A stretch of DNA of 64,000 nucleotides. It comes from Bacteroidota bacterium. GTDB lineage: Bacteria > Bacteroidota > Ignavibacteria > SZUA-365. The stretch's first letter is position 1; each line of letters begins with the position of its first letter. The stretch spans positions 6,727 through 70,726 of the forward strand of contig JAEYUG010000093.1 of assembly GCA_023432805.1 (NCBI GenBank). Reading direction: 5' to 3'. Of the stretch, positions 1 through 9,250 are shown one piece after another. The notes under the pieces are model-generated. The model had not been told where the DNA came from, did no database searches, and was given only the letters and a program-made list of their open reading frames with translations. A program made the translations under genes and the position numbers.

Positions 1-43
1 GTAGCCGCCCGCGGCGATAGGATGCTTCCCCCCCGGGGGAGCT

Positions 44-74
44 GCGAAGGGACCGCCACCGGCGGTCCCTTCGC
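44..74. terminator. Perfect 14-bp inverted repeat, possible terminator hairpin
   Basis: Arms 44-57 and 61-74 are exact reverse complements around a 3-nt loop (acc), so the transcript can fold into a long GC-rich hairpin. No T-run follows on either strand, so it is not a textbook intrinsic terminator. Its place between the window edge and the first gene suggests it closes an upstream operon whose 3' end lies outside the window. Confidence 0.5.
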
Positions 75-134
75 ACATCTTGCAAATGCTCAAGGGATTC
101 CGCATACTACAGGCTTCCATCCATCCTCATCCAT

Positions 135-3095
135 ATGCGAACGGGAATGTCCCCACGACACCTCGTCCTGCTTCTCGTGCCGTGCCTCGCGCTCTGCGCC
201 CCTCCCCGCGCCGAAGCGCAGTTCCGCGTGCTGGAAACCCGCGACCTGCGGCTCGTCTCCTACACCGCCGCGCACGACTTCATCGTCGAGCACCTCGCGC
301 GCTGCTTCGAGAACGCGCTGCGCTTCCACCGGCGCACCTTCGACTACGAGCCGTCCGAAAAGATCACGCTGATTCTTGAGGACTTCGGCGACATGGCCTC
401 AGGCGGCGCGAACACGCGTCCCTTCAACCTCATGGGCATCGGCCTCGCGCCCTTCGACTACTCGTATGAAACCATGCCGCCCGTCGAGCGCATGTCGATG
501 ATGATGAACCACGAGCTGGCCCACATCGCGACGATGGACAAGCCCTCGCCGTCGAACCGGCTCTTCCGCGCGCTCTTCGGGGGCAAGGTCACCCCCGTGG
601 CGGAAGCCCCCGAATCGATGCTCTGGGCTTATCTGACGAGTCCGCGGTGGAATTCCCCCCGCTGGTTCATCGAGGGCATCGCGGTGTTCATGGAGACGTG
701 GATGAACGGGGGACTCGGCCGCGCGCTCGGCGCCTACGACGAGATGATGTTCCGCACCATGGTGCGCGACGGGGCCGAGCTCTATGATGTGGTCGGTCTC
801 GAGGCCGAGGCCGGCAAGGTCGACTTCCAGGTCGGCGCCAGTGCCTACCTCTACGGCACGCGCTTCGTCAGCTGGCTCGCCCTCACGCGCACGCCCGACC
901 GCCTGCTCGCATGGATGCGCCAGACCGACAGCAGCCGCAATCATTTCGGTGCACAGTTCCGCCAGGTCTACGGCGAGAGCATCTCGAGCGCCTGGCGCAA
1001 CTGGCAGGCATGGGAGCGCGACTGGCAGCGCCGCAACCTCGACTCCGTGCGCGCCAATCCGATCACACCCCTGCGCGCGATCACCGACCGCGCCCTCGGC
1101 TCGGTCTCGCGCGCCTACGTCGACGCCGCACGCCGCACGCTCTACGCGGCCGTGAACGCTCCGGGACAGACCGCCCACCTCGCCGCCATCGACCTCGCCA
1201 CCGGCGCACACCGCCGCCTCGCGCACATCCGCGGCGGCACGCTCTATTCGGTGGCCAGCATCGCCCACGATCCGGATGCCGGGGTCCTTTTCTACACCAC
1301 CGACAACAACCAGTGGCGCGACCTCGCCTGCCTCGAGCTCGCCACGGGCCGCACGCGCACGCTGCTCACCGACGCCCGCATCGGCGACCTGGCCTTCAAC
1401 CGCGTCGACAAGAGCATCTGGGGCGTGCGCCACTTCAACGGCATCAGCACCCTCGTCCGCATCCCAGCGCCCTACACCGAGTGGTACACCGTGCACGCCT
1501 TCGCCTACGGCGAGGACCTCTACGACATCGACGTCTCGCCCGACGGACGCTTCCTCTCTGCGGCCCTCGGCGACGTGACCAGCAGGCAGCGACTGGTGGA
1601 AATGAAGGTGGAGGATCTCCTCCGCGGCGAAGCCGCTCCCGTCGAGTTGTACGACTTCGACGTCAGCGCACCCGCGAACTTCGCCTACGGCCCCGATGGG
1701 AAGCATCTCTACGGCTCGACCTACTACAGCGGCGTCTCCAACATCGTACGCTACGACCGCGCGGCGCGCACGATGGAATGGCTGAGCAATGCCGAGTCGG
1801 GACTCTTCCGTCCCGTGCCCCTCGGCGGCGATTCGCTCGTGGCGTTCCACTTCACGGCGAAGGGATTCCAACCGGTGATGCTCGCGGAGCGGCCGGTCGA
1901 GAATGTGAATGCGATCCGCTACCTTGGGCAGGACATCGTCACGAAGTATCCGGCGCTGCGCGAGTGGACCCTGCCGCCGCCCTCGCCGGCGCGCATCCCG
2001 CTCGATTCGCTCGTGACCTATCGCGGCGAGTACGCGCCACTCGCCAACGTCGCGCTCGCATCGGTGCATCCCGTCGTGCAGGGGTACAAGGAGTTTCTCG
2101 CCTACGGCGTCCGCTTCTCGCTGTCGGATCCGATCATGTTCCACCGGCTCGATCTCAGCGCGACCTACACACCCAACGCAGTGCTGCCCGCCGACGAGCG
2201 CCTGCATGCAATGCTGCAGTACCGCTACATCAACTGGAACCTGCAGGCCTCGTGGAATCCCGCGGATTTCTACGACCTCGCGGGTCCCACGAAAACGGGA
2301 CGCCGCGGCGCCTTCCTGCGCCTCGGCTACACCGGACACCTGCTCTTCGACGAACCCGAGGAGATGCGCTGGTCCCTCACCGGCGGCGCCTACTGGCGTC
2401 TCGACCGGCTGCCCGACTATCAGAACGTGCGCGCGTCCGCCGACCATTTCTACAGCGCCCGTGCGACACTCGACTACAGCCGACTCGAGCGATCGCTCGG
2501 CGCGGTCGAGCCCGAGCTGGGCGTGACCTGGGGCATTGCACTGCCGGCGAGCTTCATCGGCGGGAAGGCCTTTCCGCAGGCGGGCGCGCACGCATCGCTC
2601 GGCACCCTGCTGCCGATCGACCACAGCTCGGTGTGGCTGCGCGTCGCGGCGGGGAAGTCCTTTGGCGATCGCGCCGATCCCCTCGCGAACTTCTACCTCG
2701 GCGGCTTCGGAAACAACTGGCTCGATCATCAGGAGATCTGGCGCTTCCGCGAGCCCCTGAGCTTTCCGGGACTCGACATCAACGAGGCCGGCGGAAACTC
2801 CTTCGCGAAGACAACGGTGGAGTGGACCCTGCCGCCCGTGCACTTCCGTTCCTTCGGACTGCCGGCCCTCTACTGCAACTGGATGCGGCTGCTCCTCTTC
2901 AGCTCCGCGCTCGCCACCGACCTCGACAGAGCGGATCTCGACCGGCGTGCGCACCTGAACGCCGGCGCGCAGCTGGACCTTCGGCTTGTCGTCTTCAGCG
3001 CGTTCGAGACCACGCTTTCCCTCGGGTACGCCCATGCCTTCGCCCGCGACCGGCATCCCTCGCGCGAATTCATGGTGTCATTGAAGATCCTCTGA
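135..3095 (+). CDS. Exported gluzincin-type metallopeptidase with beta-propeller and barrel-like C-terminus
   Basis: A 986-aa protein with a clear signal peptide (residues about 1-28, ending near AEA-QF). H126-E127-L-A-H130 gives the zinc-binding HExxH motif, and E180 in the stretch RWFIEGIAVF, 50 residues on, fits the third ligand of a peptidase-MA-like gluzincin. Residues about 330-640 contain repeated blade-like segments (SPDGRFLSAAL, YGPDGKHLYGS) typical of TolB/WD40-type propellers. The last 300 residues are rich in alternating aromatic strands and end without a sorting domain, which suggests an outer-membrane barrel-like region. An internal ATG at 147 is an alternative start. The stop overlaps the start of the PrsW-like gene by one base, so the two are probably co-translated. 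The substrate is unknown. Confidence 0.8.
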   Translation: MRTGMSPRHLVLLLVPCLALCAPPRAEAQFRVLETRDLRLVSYTAAHDFIVEHLARCFENALRFHRRTFDYEPSEKITLILEDFGDMASGGANTRPFNLMGIGLAPFDYSYETMPPVERMSMMMNHELAHIATMDKPSPSNRLFRALFGGKVTPVAEAPESMLWAYLTSPRWNSPRWFIEGIAVFMETWMNGGLGRALGAYDEMMFRTMVRDGAELYDVVGLEAEAGKVDFQVGASAYLYGTRFVSWLALTRTPDRLLAWMRQTDSSRNHFGAQFRQVYGESISSAWRNWQAWERDWQRRNLDSVRANPITPLRAITDRALGSVSRAYVDAARRTLYAAVNAPGQTAHLAAIDLATGAHRRLAHIRGGTLYSVASIAHDPDAGVLFYTTDNNQWRDLACLELATGRTRTLLTDARIGDLAFNRVDKSIWGVRHFNGISTLVRIPAPYTEWYTVHAFAYGEDLYDIDVSPDGRFLSAALGDVTSRQRLVEMKVEDLLRGEAAPVELYDFDVSAPANFAYGPDGKHLYGSTYYSGVSNIVRYDRAARTMEWLSNAESGLFRPVPLGGDSLVAFHFTAKGFQPVMLAERPVENVNAIRYLGQDIVTKYPALREWTLPPPSPARIPLDSLVTYRGEYAPLANVALASVHPVVQGYKEFLAYGVRFSLSDPIMFHRLDLSATYTPNAVLPADERLHAMLQYRYINWNLQASWNPADFYDLAGPTKTGRRGAFLRLGYTGHLLFDEPEEMRWSLTGGAYWRLDRLPDYQNVRASADHFYSARATLDYSRLERSLGAVEPELGVTWGIALPASFIGGKAFPQAGAHASLGTLLPIDHSSVWLRVAAGKSFGDRADPLANFYLGGFGNNWLDHQEIWRFREPLSFPGLDINEAGGNSFAKTTVEWTLPPVHFRSFGLPALYCNWMRLLLFSSALATDLDRADLDRRAHLNAGAQLDLRLVVFSAFETTLSLGYAHAFARDRHPSREFMVSLKIL

Positions 3096-4102
3096 TGATC
3101 CTCACCGCCCTTGCCATCGGCATCCTGCCGGTGCTGCTCTTTCTCGGTGCCCTGTTGCTGTTTGACAGCTACAAGCTGCTGCACCTGCGCACCGTGCTTG
3201 CCGCGATCGCCGCGGGAGTCGCCAGCGGCACCGTCGCATGGCTCGTCAACAGCGGCTTCCTCATGGTCGTCGACGTCGACCCCGTGCTCATGCGGCGCTA
3301 CGCGGCCCCGCTCTTCGAGGAACTGCTCAAGGCCGTCTATGTCATCCACCTCCTCCGCGCGAAGCGCATCGGCTTTCTCATCGACGCATCCATCCTCGGC
3401 TTCGCCGTCGGCGCCGGCTTTTCGGTGGCCGAGAATCTGTACTACGCTGGCGCGATGCCCGACGCGGACCTCGGCGTGTGGCTCGTGCGGGGACTCGGCA
3501 CCGCGCTCATGCACGGCGGTGCGACAGGGCTGCTCGCGGTGATCGCAAAGGGGCGGATGCGCGACACCGCGCTGCCCTGGCTGCATGGCCTCGCACCGGG
3601 ATGGCTCGCGGCCGTGGTCGTGCACAGTCTCTTCAACCACTTCTTCCTTGCGCCCGTGCTTTCCGCGCTGCTGATGGTCGTCGTGCTGCCCGTGGCGATG
3701 CACCTCGTGATGCGGCGCGGCGAGCGTGCGTTGCGCAGCTGGCTCGGCATCGGCTTCGACACCGATCAGGAGCTGCTGCAGAGCCTCGACGACGGCGTCT
3801 TTCTCGAGACCGCCGCGGGCGCCTACGTGCACACGCTGATCGACCGTTTCCCGCCCGACGTCGTCTTCGACATGATCTGCATGCTGCGCCTGCACCTCGA
3901 GCTGAGCATCCATGCCAAGGGGATGCTGCTGCTGCGCGAGGCCGGTATCGAACTCGATCCCGACCCCGACCTCGCGTGGAAGCTTCGTGAAATGCAGCAG
4001 CTGGAGAAGAATATCGGGCGCGCCGGTCTGCTCGCCCTGCAGCCCTGCCTCTCCCGCAGCTCGGCAGACCTCTGGCAGCTTCATCTGCTGCGCCGGCCGT
4101 GA
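3095..4102 (+). CDS. PrsW-family intramembrane metalloprotease
   Basis: A 335-aa multi-pass membrane protein. The start is the ATG that shares a base with the preceding stop (TGATG); longer readings upstream in this frame are shadows of the peptidase gene. PrsW-family motifs are visible: FEELLKA (EExxK), AGFSVAEN (FxxxE), and conserved His in LMHGG and VVHSLFNHF. About eight hydrophobic helices fill residues 1-205. A soluble tail of about 120 residues follows, which is longer than in the shortest family members. Known PrsW proteins cleave membrane anti-sigma factors. Here the tight coupling to an exported metallopeptidase hints at a two-protease envelope module; that link is inference. Confidence 0.85.
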   Translation: MILTALAIGILPVLLFLGALLLFDSYKLLHLRTVLAAIAAGVASGTVAWLVNSGFLMVVDVDPVLMRRYAAPLFEELLKAVYVIHLLRAKRIGFLIDASILGFAVGAGFSVAENLYYAGAMPDADLGVWLVRGLGTALMHGGATGLLAVIAKGRMRDTALPWLHGLAPGWLAAVVVHSLFNHFFLAPVLSALLMVVVLPVAMHLVMRRGERALRSWLGIGFDTDQELLQSLDDGVFLETAAGAYVHTLIDRFPPDVVFDMICMLRLHLELSIHAKGMLLLREAGIELDPDPDLAWKLREMQQLEKNIGRAGLLALQPCLSRSSADLWQLHLLRRP

Positions 4103-4183
4103 CATGCATGGCGGACTTGTCTTTGAATGCCTCATGTGCGAGTTTCCGAAAACGTGTCAAATCAGATGTGTGTCACTCGCAGA

Positions 4184-4214
4184 CAGGCTGCCGCAGCCTG
4201 ATCATGCGCGCATG
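4184..4214. repeat. Hairpin plus 12-bp palindrome upstream of histidine kinase
   Basis: A 7-bp perfect stem (4184-4190 with 4194-4200, loop ccg) is followed at 4203-4214 by the self-complementary CATGCGCGCATG. The palindrome ends 4 nt before the AAGGAG ribosome site (4219-4224) of the kinase gene. The stem may end the protease transcript. The palindrome is placed like an operator or a leader structure over the kinase translation start. Nothing else is evident in 4103-4231. Confidence 0.35.
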
Positions 4215-4231
4215 CGTGAAAGGAGTACACT

Positions 4232-6721
4232 GTGAACCTCGGACGTGATGAAGGCGCCGCCGCATCCGTGCAGTCCCTGCATGGAGAGGGGAGTGGCATG
4301 ACGGCCTCGTCGACGAAGCGGGTCGCACGCATGTGTTCGGGAGTCAGCGGTGTCATTGCTGCGTCGATGGCCGTGCAGTGGATCACCGGCCATATCGAAT
4401 TTTCCCGCTTCGGCACCGACTCGGTGCCGATGGCATTTGAAACCGCCGTGCTACTGATGGCGCTGAATGCGCTGCTGCTTGCTGCCTCATCGTCACGGCT
4501 GCCCCGCATCCGCACGTGGTTCGCGGTGCTGTTCGCCTTGCTTGTCTGTGTCGCCGTGGCCGCCTCGATGCTCGCAGCTGCGCAGGGAGACATGGCGTCG
4601 CGTCTGTCGAACCTCGCAGATGCGGGCGGTCACCTGCGCATCGGCTGGATGTCGCCGCTCACCACGCTGGCCTTCATGCTGGCGACGGTGGCGATGCTCG
4701 CGATGCTGCCGCGTTTCACCGAGCATCGGGTGGCACGCGGTATCGCCGCGACGGCCGGACTGGCGATCATCGCGATCACGACGGTCGTGACGATGAGCTA
4801 TCTGGTGCGCATGCCGCTGCTGTATGGCAGCGGCAATGTGCCGATGGCGCTCACCACCGCAATCGCGCTCTGGTTTCATGCAATTGCGGTGCTCTTTGCG
4901 ACGAGCGTCGGTCGCTGGCTTGAGGCAAGCACGCTGCCCCGCTGGATGCTTGTGACCTACGCACTGCTGCTCGTGCTGCTCGTGGCGGGGGGAACGGCCG
5001 TCTACGCGCACCTGCAGCAGCAGTTCCGCATGCATGCAGAACGCGACATCGCTGCCGTCAACTATCTGAAGACCCGGCAGCTCGGCCAGTGGTGGCAGGA
5101 GCGGGAGGCGGATGCACACATGCTCGTGAGCAGTCCGCTCTTCATCGATGCCGTCAGTGCGTGGATGCGCACTCGCGATGCAGATGCGGGTCGCCGGCTA
5201 CGCACGCATCTCGAGAACGTGCGGATGAGTCACGCGTATGCGCACATCCGGCTGGTGGATGCGCGGGGAGTGGAACTGCTTGCCTCCACCCTCGAGACGC
5301 ACGCCCTGCACGACGCAGTTCGCGTCTCCTTTCACGAGGCCGTGCGCACCGGAGCTCCGACCTTCTCACCGCTGCATGCAGGGGACGACTTGTCCGCACC
5401 GCATCTCGACATGTTCGCACCGGTCAGGCTGCGGGGATGTCCCGATTCGATCGTCGTCGTGGCACTGCAGGTGGATGCCCGGCAGCATCTGTATCCGGTG
5501 CTTCGTCTCATTGCGCTGCCGAGCCGTCCAGTCGTGGACGTCCTGATCGGCCGGGAGGGAGCAGACGCGATCGTGCTCGACACGCAGCCTCAGCGCAAGG
5601 GCGCCTCGCCGGTGCTGCGCGTGCCGCTCGACCGTGCGGACCTTGCCGTGGTGCACGCGATGACGGACTCGGCCGGTGTCTTCGAGGCGCGGAGCACGCG
5701 CGGCATGCGCGTGCTTGCGGCTGCGTATGCCGTGACCGGTACCCCGTGGATGCTGCTCACCGAAGTCGACGTCGATTCGATCTTCGCACCGCTGCAGCGC
5801 GATGTGCACGCGATCGGGTCGATCACGGCACTGCTGCTTCTTGCCCTGACACTCGGGATGGTGATTCTGCAGCGTGACCGCCGTGCCGCGGCCCTGCACG
5901 AGAACATCGAGGCTCACAGGCGCAGCGAAGCCGCCATGCGTAAGGCAAAGGAAGCTGCCGAGCGTGCGGATCGGCTCAAGGATGCGTTCATCGCCAACAT
6001 CTCGCACGAGATCCGCACACCGCTGAACATCATCGTCGGCTTTATCGAGTTGCTGCGGTCGGAATTGGACGATCGTTCTGCAGCGGAGCTGGATCCGATG
6101 TTCGAAGGGATCGATGCAGGTGCCGAGCGTCTGATGCGCACGATCGACCTCATCCTGAACGTGTCGCGCATCGAGGCGGGTGACGCCACGCTCAACCTGG
6201 CGCGGCACGATGTCCGGACGGTGGTGACGGATCTCATGGTACGTATGACGCCGGATGCCGACCGCAAGCAGGTCACGCTGCAGTTCGTCGACAGCTGTGG
6301 CGACGTGCGCATTCGCGCGGATCTCTACTACATGCAGCAGGTGCTGGCGAATCTGCTGGACAACGCCATCAAGTTCTCCAGCAGGGGCGTCGTCACCACC
6401 GCACTCAGCCGCACCGGTGCGCGCGTGCACCTGACCGTGACCGACACCGGCATCGGCATCTCGCCCGACTACCTCCCGAAGATGTTCACGCCGTATTCGC
6501 AGGAGGAGTCCGGCAGCACGCGGCCCTACGACGGCATCGGCCTCGGTCTCGCCCTGGTCAAGCGCTATCTCGATCTGCACGGCGTGCCCATCACCGTCGA
6601 TTCCGCAAAGGGTCGCGGCACCACCGTCACCCTCGATCTCACCCCCATCCTCGATGTGGCGCCGATCCACGATGCACCCCCGGTTCTCGCCATGCCCCCG
6701 ATCCTCGATCCCCGAGCCTAA
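4232..6721 (+). CDS. Membrane hybrid-less sensor histidine kinase
   Basis: An 829-aa orphan sensor kinase. GTG 4232 is preceded by AAGGAG with 7-nt spacing. Residues about 28-265 hold seven or eight hydrophobic helices (MASE-like layout). They are followed by an extracytoplasmic region to about residue 515 resembling a Cache-type sensor, another transmembrane helix near 525-545, a short coiled coil (RSEAAMRKAKEAAERA), a HisKA domain with ISHEIRTP (phospho-acceptor H592), and an HATPase with the N box NLLDNAIKF, DTGIGIS and a G2 box GIGLGLALV. No receiver domain or neighbouring response regulator is present. The last 25 or so residues after the ATPase fold are low-complexity and proline-rich and run directly into the decayed MACPF locus, so the natural 3' end of the gene may have been altered. 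Confidence 0.88.
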   Translation: MNLGRDEGAAASVQSLHGEGSGMTASSTKRVARMCSGVSGVIAASMAVQWITGHIEFSRFGTDSVPMAFETAVLLMALNALLLAASSSRLPRIRTWFAVLFALLVCVAVAASMLAAAQGDMASRLSNLADAGGHLRIGWMSPLTTLAFMLATVAMLAMLPRFTEHRVARGIAATAGLAIIAITTVVTMSYLVRMPLLYGSGNVPMALTTAIALWFHAIAVLFATSVGRWLEASTLPRWMLVTYALLLVLLVAGGTAVYAHLQQQFRMHAERDIAAVNYLKTRQLGQWWQEREADAHMLVSSPLFIDAVSAWMRTRDADAGRRLRTHLENVRMSHAYAHIRLVDARGVELLASTLETHALHDAVRVSFHEAVRTGAPTFSPLHAGDDLSAPHLDMFAPVRLRGCPDSIVVVALQVDARQHLYPVLRLIALPSRPVVDVLIGREGADAIVLDTQPQRKGASPVLRVPLDRADLAVVHAMTDSAGVFEARSTRGMRVLAAAYAVTGTPWMLLTEVDVDSIFAPLQRDVHAIGSITALLLLALTLGMVILQRDRRAAALHENIEAHRRSEAAMRKAKEAAERADRLKDAFIANISHEIRTPLNIIVGFIELLRSELDDRSAAELDPMFEGIDAGAERLMRTIDLILNVSRIEAGDATLNLARHDVRTVVTDLMVRMTPDADRKQVTLQFVDSCGDVRIRADLYYMQQVLANLLDNAIKFSSRGVVTTALSRTGARVHLTVTDTGIGISPDYLPKMFTPYSQEESGSTRPYDGIGLGLALVKRYLDLHGVPITVDSAKGRGTTVTLDLTPILDVAPIHDAPPVLAMPPILDPRA

Positions 6722-6723
6722 CC

Positions 6724-7540
6724 GGCCTCGCCGGCTGCAGAGCGGATGCTCCCACCCAGCCACAGCCCGACCCGAACGACAACGCCCTGCCGGGCGTCGC
6801 GTACATGGGGCACGGCTACAACGCCTTCGGCGAGTATGCGAAGGCCGCGTACGTGAAGAGTCCGCTCTTCCGCTACGCGGGGTATCGAACCATGACCGTG
6901 CACGGCAGGTCGTACACCATTCCCGACGAGATGGAGTACACCTCCGTCAACACCTCGGAATTCCGCAGCGTCTCGGGCCATAACTCCGACGAGGCCCGCG
7001 GCGACCTCGCCTCGCTCGCACCGACGGCCCTCTTCGAGAAGTACGGCACCCACGTGCTCACCGAGCAGGAGCTGCAGGCCTTCGAGAGCAATTCGTTCCG
7101 GGATCTGAAGGTGGCGGGGGGACGCAGCGAATACGGCTCGTACATCTTCGAGACGGGCATGTACGACAAGTGGATCGAGTCGATCGACAACATCGAAGAC
7201 CTGACCATCTGCGACTTCACCGAGCACAGCCTGCTGCCGATCTGGGATCTCGCGGCCGACGAGGCACAGCTTCGAGGTGACCACGAATCCCCCCATCACC
7301 CCGCAGCCCACGTGGACTATGATCAACGCCGACCTGAACCGGGACGCCCACGGCAAGTACATCTTCCTGTGCTACCAGAACGGACTCGACGAAGACGACG
7401 CCATTGCCGACATCACCTTCATCACGAACAGCCAGACCGTACCCGACGGCTACGTGAAGATGCCGCAGGATCTGAACGAGGGAGCCGGCGGCAACTACAT
7501 CTGGCTCGCCTACAGCTACGTCCAGCCCAACCCCTGGTAG
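6724..7540 (+). pseudogene. Decayed MACPF-domain lipoprotein gene
   Basis: In frame with 6805, residues read GLAGC-RADAPTQPQP (lipobox-like Cys codon at 6736-6738), then LPGVAYMGHGYNAFGEYA and, at 7036-7062, EKYGTHVLT, the hallmark MACPF (membrane attack complex/perforin) signature. The reading frame shifts near 7262-7275. The downstream frame (7277-7540) gives a C-terminal domain of the beta-prism/MABP-like type seen after MACPF domains in bacteria (INADLNRDAHGKYIFLCYQN and NYIWLAYSY). No start codon precedes the lipobox in frame. Only about 77 residues separate the N-terminal landmark from KYGTHVL, and the central region is also short, so internal deletions are likely. A caller would start at ATG 6805. 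A programmed frameshift is possible but less likely given the missing parts. Confidence 0.7.
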
Positions 7541-7580
7541 TGATCCCCGCTCCGAAGCCATAAAGTTCCCCTGAAAACGA

Positions 7581-7606
7581 CAGCGCCCTCCAACCGGAGG
7601 GCGCTG
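7581..7606 (-). terminator. Intrinsic terminator of tRNA-Gly
   Basis: Perfect 11-bp stem (7581-7591 with 7596-7606), loop aacc. Read on the minus strand it is followed by TCGTTTTC, a short T-run. It lies 8 bp beyond the 3' end of the minus-strand tRNA, so it most likely ends that transcript. It may also serve the MACPF locus on the other strand. Confidence 0.75.
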
Positions 7607-7613
7607 CTCGGTG

Positions 7614-7987
<374 letters not shown>

Positions 7988-8248
7988 ATGCCGAAACCTA
8001 TTGATAAGAAACAAGTTAGGTCTGGGTATCCCCCCAAACCCGTACGACCCATGCGTGTACGGAACATTCAGGATGCTCGAAGATTGCTGAGTCGTCTGAT
8101 CCTACAGCTTCAGACTGGAGCCATTGAGGGTCGTCAAGCGAAGGACCTGACCTATATCCTCATCTCCTATGTCCAGATCGCTCGTGAATCCGATCTTGAG
8201 GTTAGGCTGGAAGAACTGGAGCGTGCACTCGAGGAGCGCATGCGGTAA
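7988..8248 (+). CDS. Small hypothetical protein (86 aa)
   Basis: ATG 7988 has GGAG about 9 nt upstream. The protein is basic at its N-terminus (MPKPIDKKQVRSGYPPKPVRP) and helical after that, ending in a charged coiled segment (LEVRLEELERALEERMR). I recognise no family. It is the first gene inside the island's left edge and reads towards the 217-aa gene 92 bp downstream, so the pair may form one transcript. The layout (short basic N-terminus and C-terminal coiled helix) would fit a small DNA-binding or adaptor protein, but nothing visible proves that. Confidence 0.6.
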   Translation: MPKPIDKKQVRSGYPPKPVRPMRVRNIQDARRLLSRLILQLQTGAIEGRQAKDLTYILISYVQIARESDLEVRLEELERALEERMR

Positions 8249-8340
8249 TCCAGACGCTGAAGGTTCCAACTCAGTAGTCGGAGCGCGAGCGTACAAGCCC
8301 GGACAACAGAAACGAATCATCGACAACGAAAGGTAGGAAC

Positions 8341-8994
8341 ATGCGAAGCAACAGGTTGGAGGCGCGACTCAGAAAAGCTGGCGACATTTTGAAACCGAAG
8401 CGCCCTCGAATCATCGACATCCTGCGGAGGATCCCCCCCAATTACGATAGGCAGCCTACATCCCCGAGCGATGCTGCTGAAAGGATCGTGGAGGCGACCG
8501 AGGCCAAGTATGATGCGTTTACAACGCTTTTCAATCTTTCCGCCGACCTTTCGGCATCCATGGCGCTCAAGTCGAGACAGGAGCTTGCTTACTCGTTGAT
8601 GCTGATGCTCCGTGAGGAGTCTTCCGTAGCGCGGCCGAACTGGAATGACGTGAATGACCACGTAGATCCGTCGGCACTTGAGGAGGTTCAACTGGGAGAC
8701 CTGGCTTCGGATCCTATCCTTTTCGGACTCTACCATGACCTGGTTGCGCATGGGACCTCTCCAGTCATCGCACTGCAGGCTGCTCTTCTCTGTACTCAAG
8801 ACTTCAGAGCGCGTGCACGCCTGAGTGTGCGTTTTCTAGATGCCACCTCTCAAGACCTCCGACGACAAGTCCTCGCAGGCTGGCCACGCGATGAGGATAC
8901 GGAGCACGTGATACGTTTGATTTACGAGGATCGACTCAGAGACGAGAGAACTTCCCCCTCTACTCGCGATCCTCATGACCTCGCAGAAGAATGA
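8341..8994 (+). CDS. Hypothetical protein (217 aa) near island left end
   Basis: ATG 8341 follows AGGTAGG. The protein is soluble and mostly alpha-helical, with no signal peptide or membrane segment. Distinct stretches are RIIDILRRIPPNY near residue 30, a helical core ELAYSLMLMLREE at about 80-95, and a charged C-terminus. No catalytic motif is evident and I recognise no family. It lies between the 86-aa gene and the nuclease-STAND gene, all on the same strand, so it may be an accessory of either the integrative element or the defence gene. Gaps of 92 bp upstream and 194 bp downstream leave room for separate promoters. Confidence 0.6.
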   Translation: MRSNRLEARLRKAGDILKPKRPRIIDILRRIPPNYDRQPTSPSDAAERIVEATEAKYDAFTTLFNLSADLSASMALKSRQELAYSLMLMLREESSVARPNWNDVNDHVDPSALEEVQLGDLASDPILFGLYHDLVAHGTSPVIALQAALLCTQDFRARARLSVRFLDATSQDLRRQVLAGWPRDEDTEHVIRLIYEDRLRDERTSPSTRDPHDLAEE

Positions 8995-9115
8995 CAGAAC
9001 TTCCAAGCACGGTTCGCGTTGCAGAAGCTAGTCGATCGTGATAGCTTGCGCACACACTACGTCGCTTCACGCCAACGGTGCGGTTGGTCTCCGCTGAATC
9101 CGTGGGAGGGTACTC

Positions 9116-9250
9116 ATGGATGTGATGGTCGCCATCGCCGGAAAATGCGACGGCGATTCTCTAACGGCCAAGCTAATCACACCGATCGATGTCGAAAGTC
9201 TCCCAGATCCAATCCGCCCTCTTGGCCATGAACAGTGGTGCCTTCCATGA
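9116..9250 (+). CDS. Possible 44-aa leader peptide overlapping the STAND gene start
   Basis: A short frame begins at ATG 9116 behind a strong GGGAGGG ribosome site (9104-9110, 5-nt spacing) and ends at TGA 9248-9250, 61 nt inside the downstream gene but in another frame. The downstream gene itself has no obvious ribosome site before its ATG at 9189. That arrangement fits a translated leader or a coupled small protein. The alternative is that the ribosome site is chance. No homology is recognised. Confidence 0.35.
   Translation: MDVMVAIAGKCDGDSLTAKLITPIDVESLPDPIRPLGHEQWCLP

Noticed and set aside
399..3056. Long minus-strand open frame (885 codons)
   Set aside because: Mirror of the peptidase gene in GC-rich DNA; Arg/Gly/Ala/Val-rich with no domain, no ribosome site.
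911..3094. Open frame continuous with the PrsW-like gene
   Set aside because: Upstream part is Arg/Pro-rich shadow of the peptidase gene; the real start is the coupled ATG at 3095.
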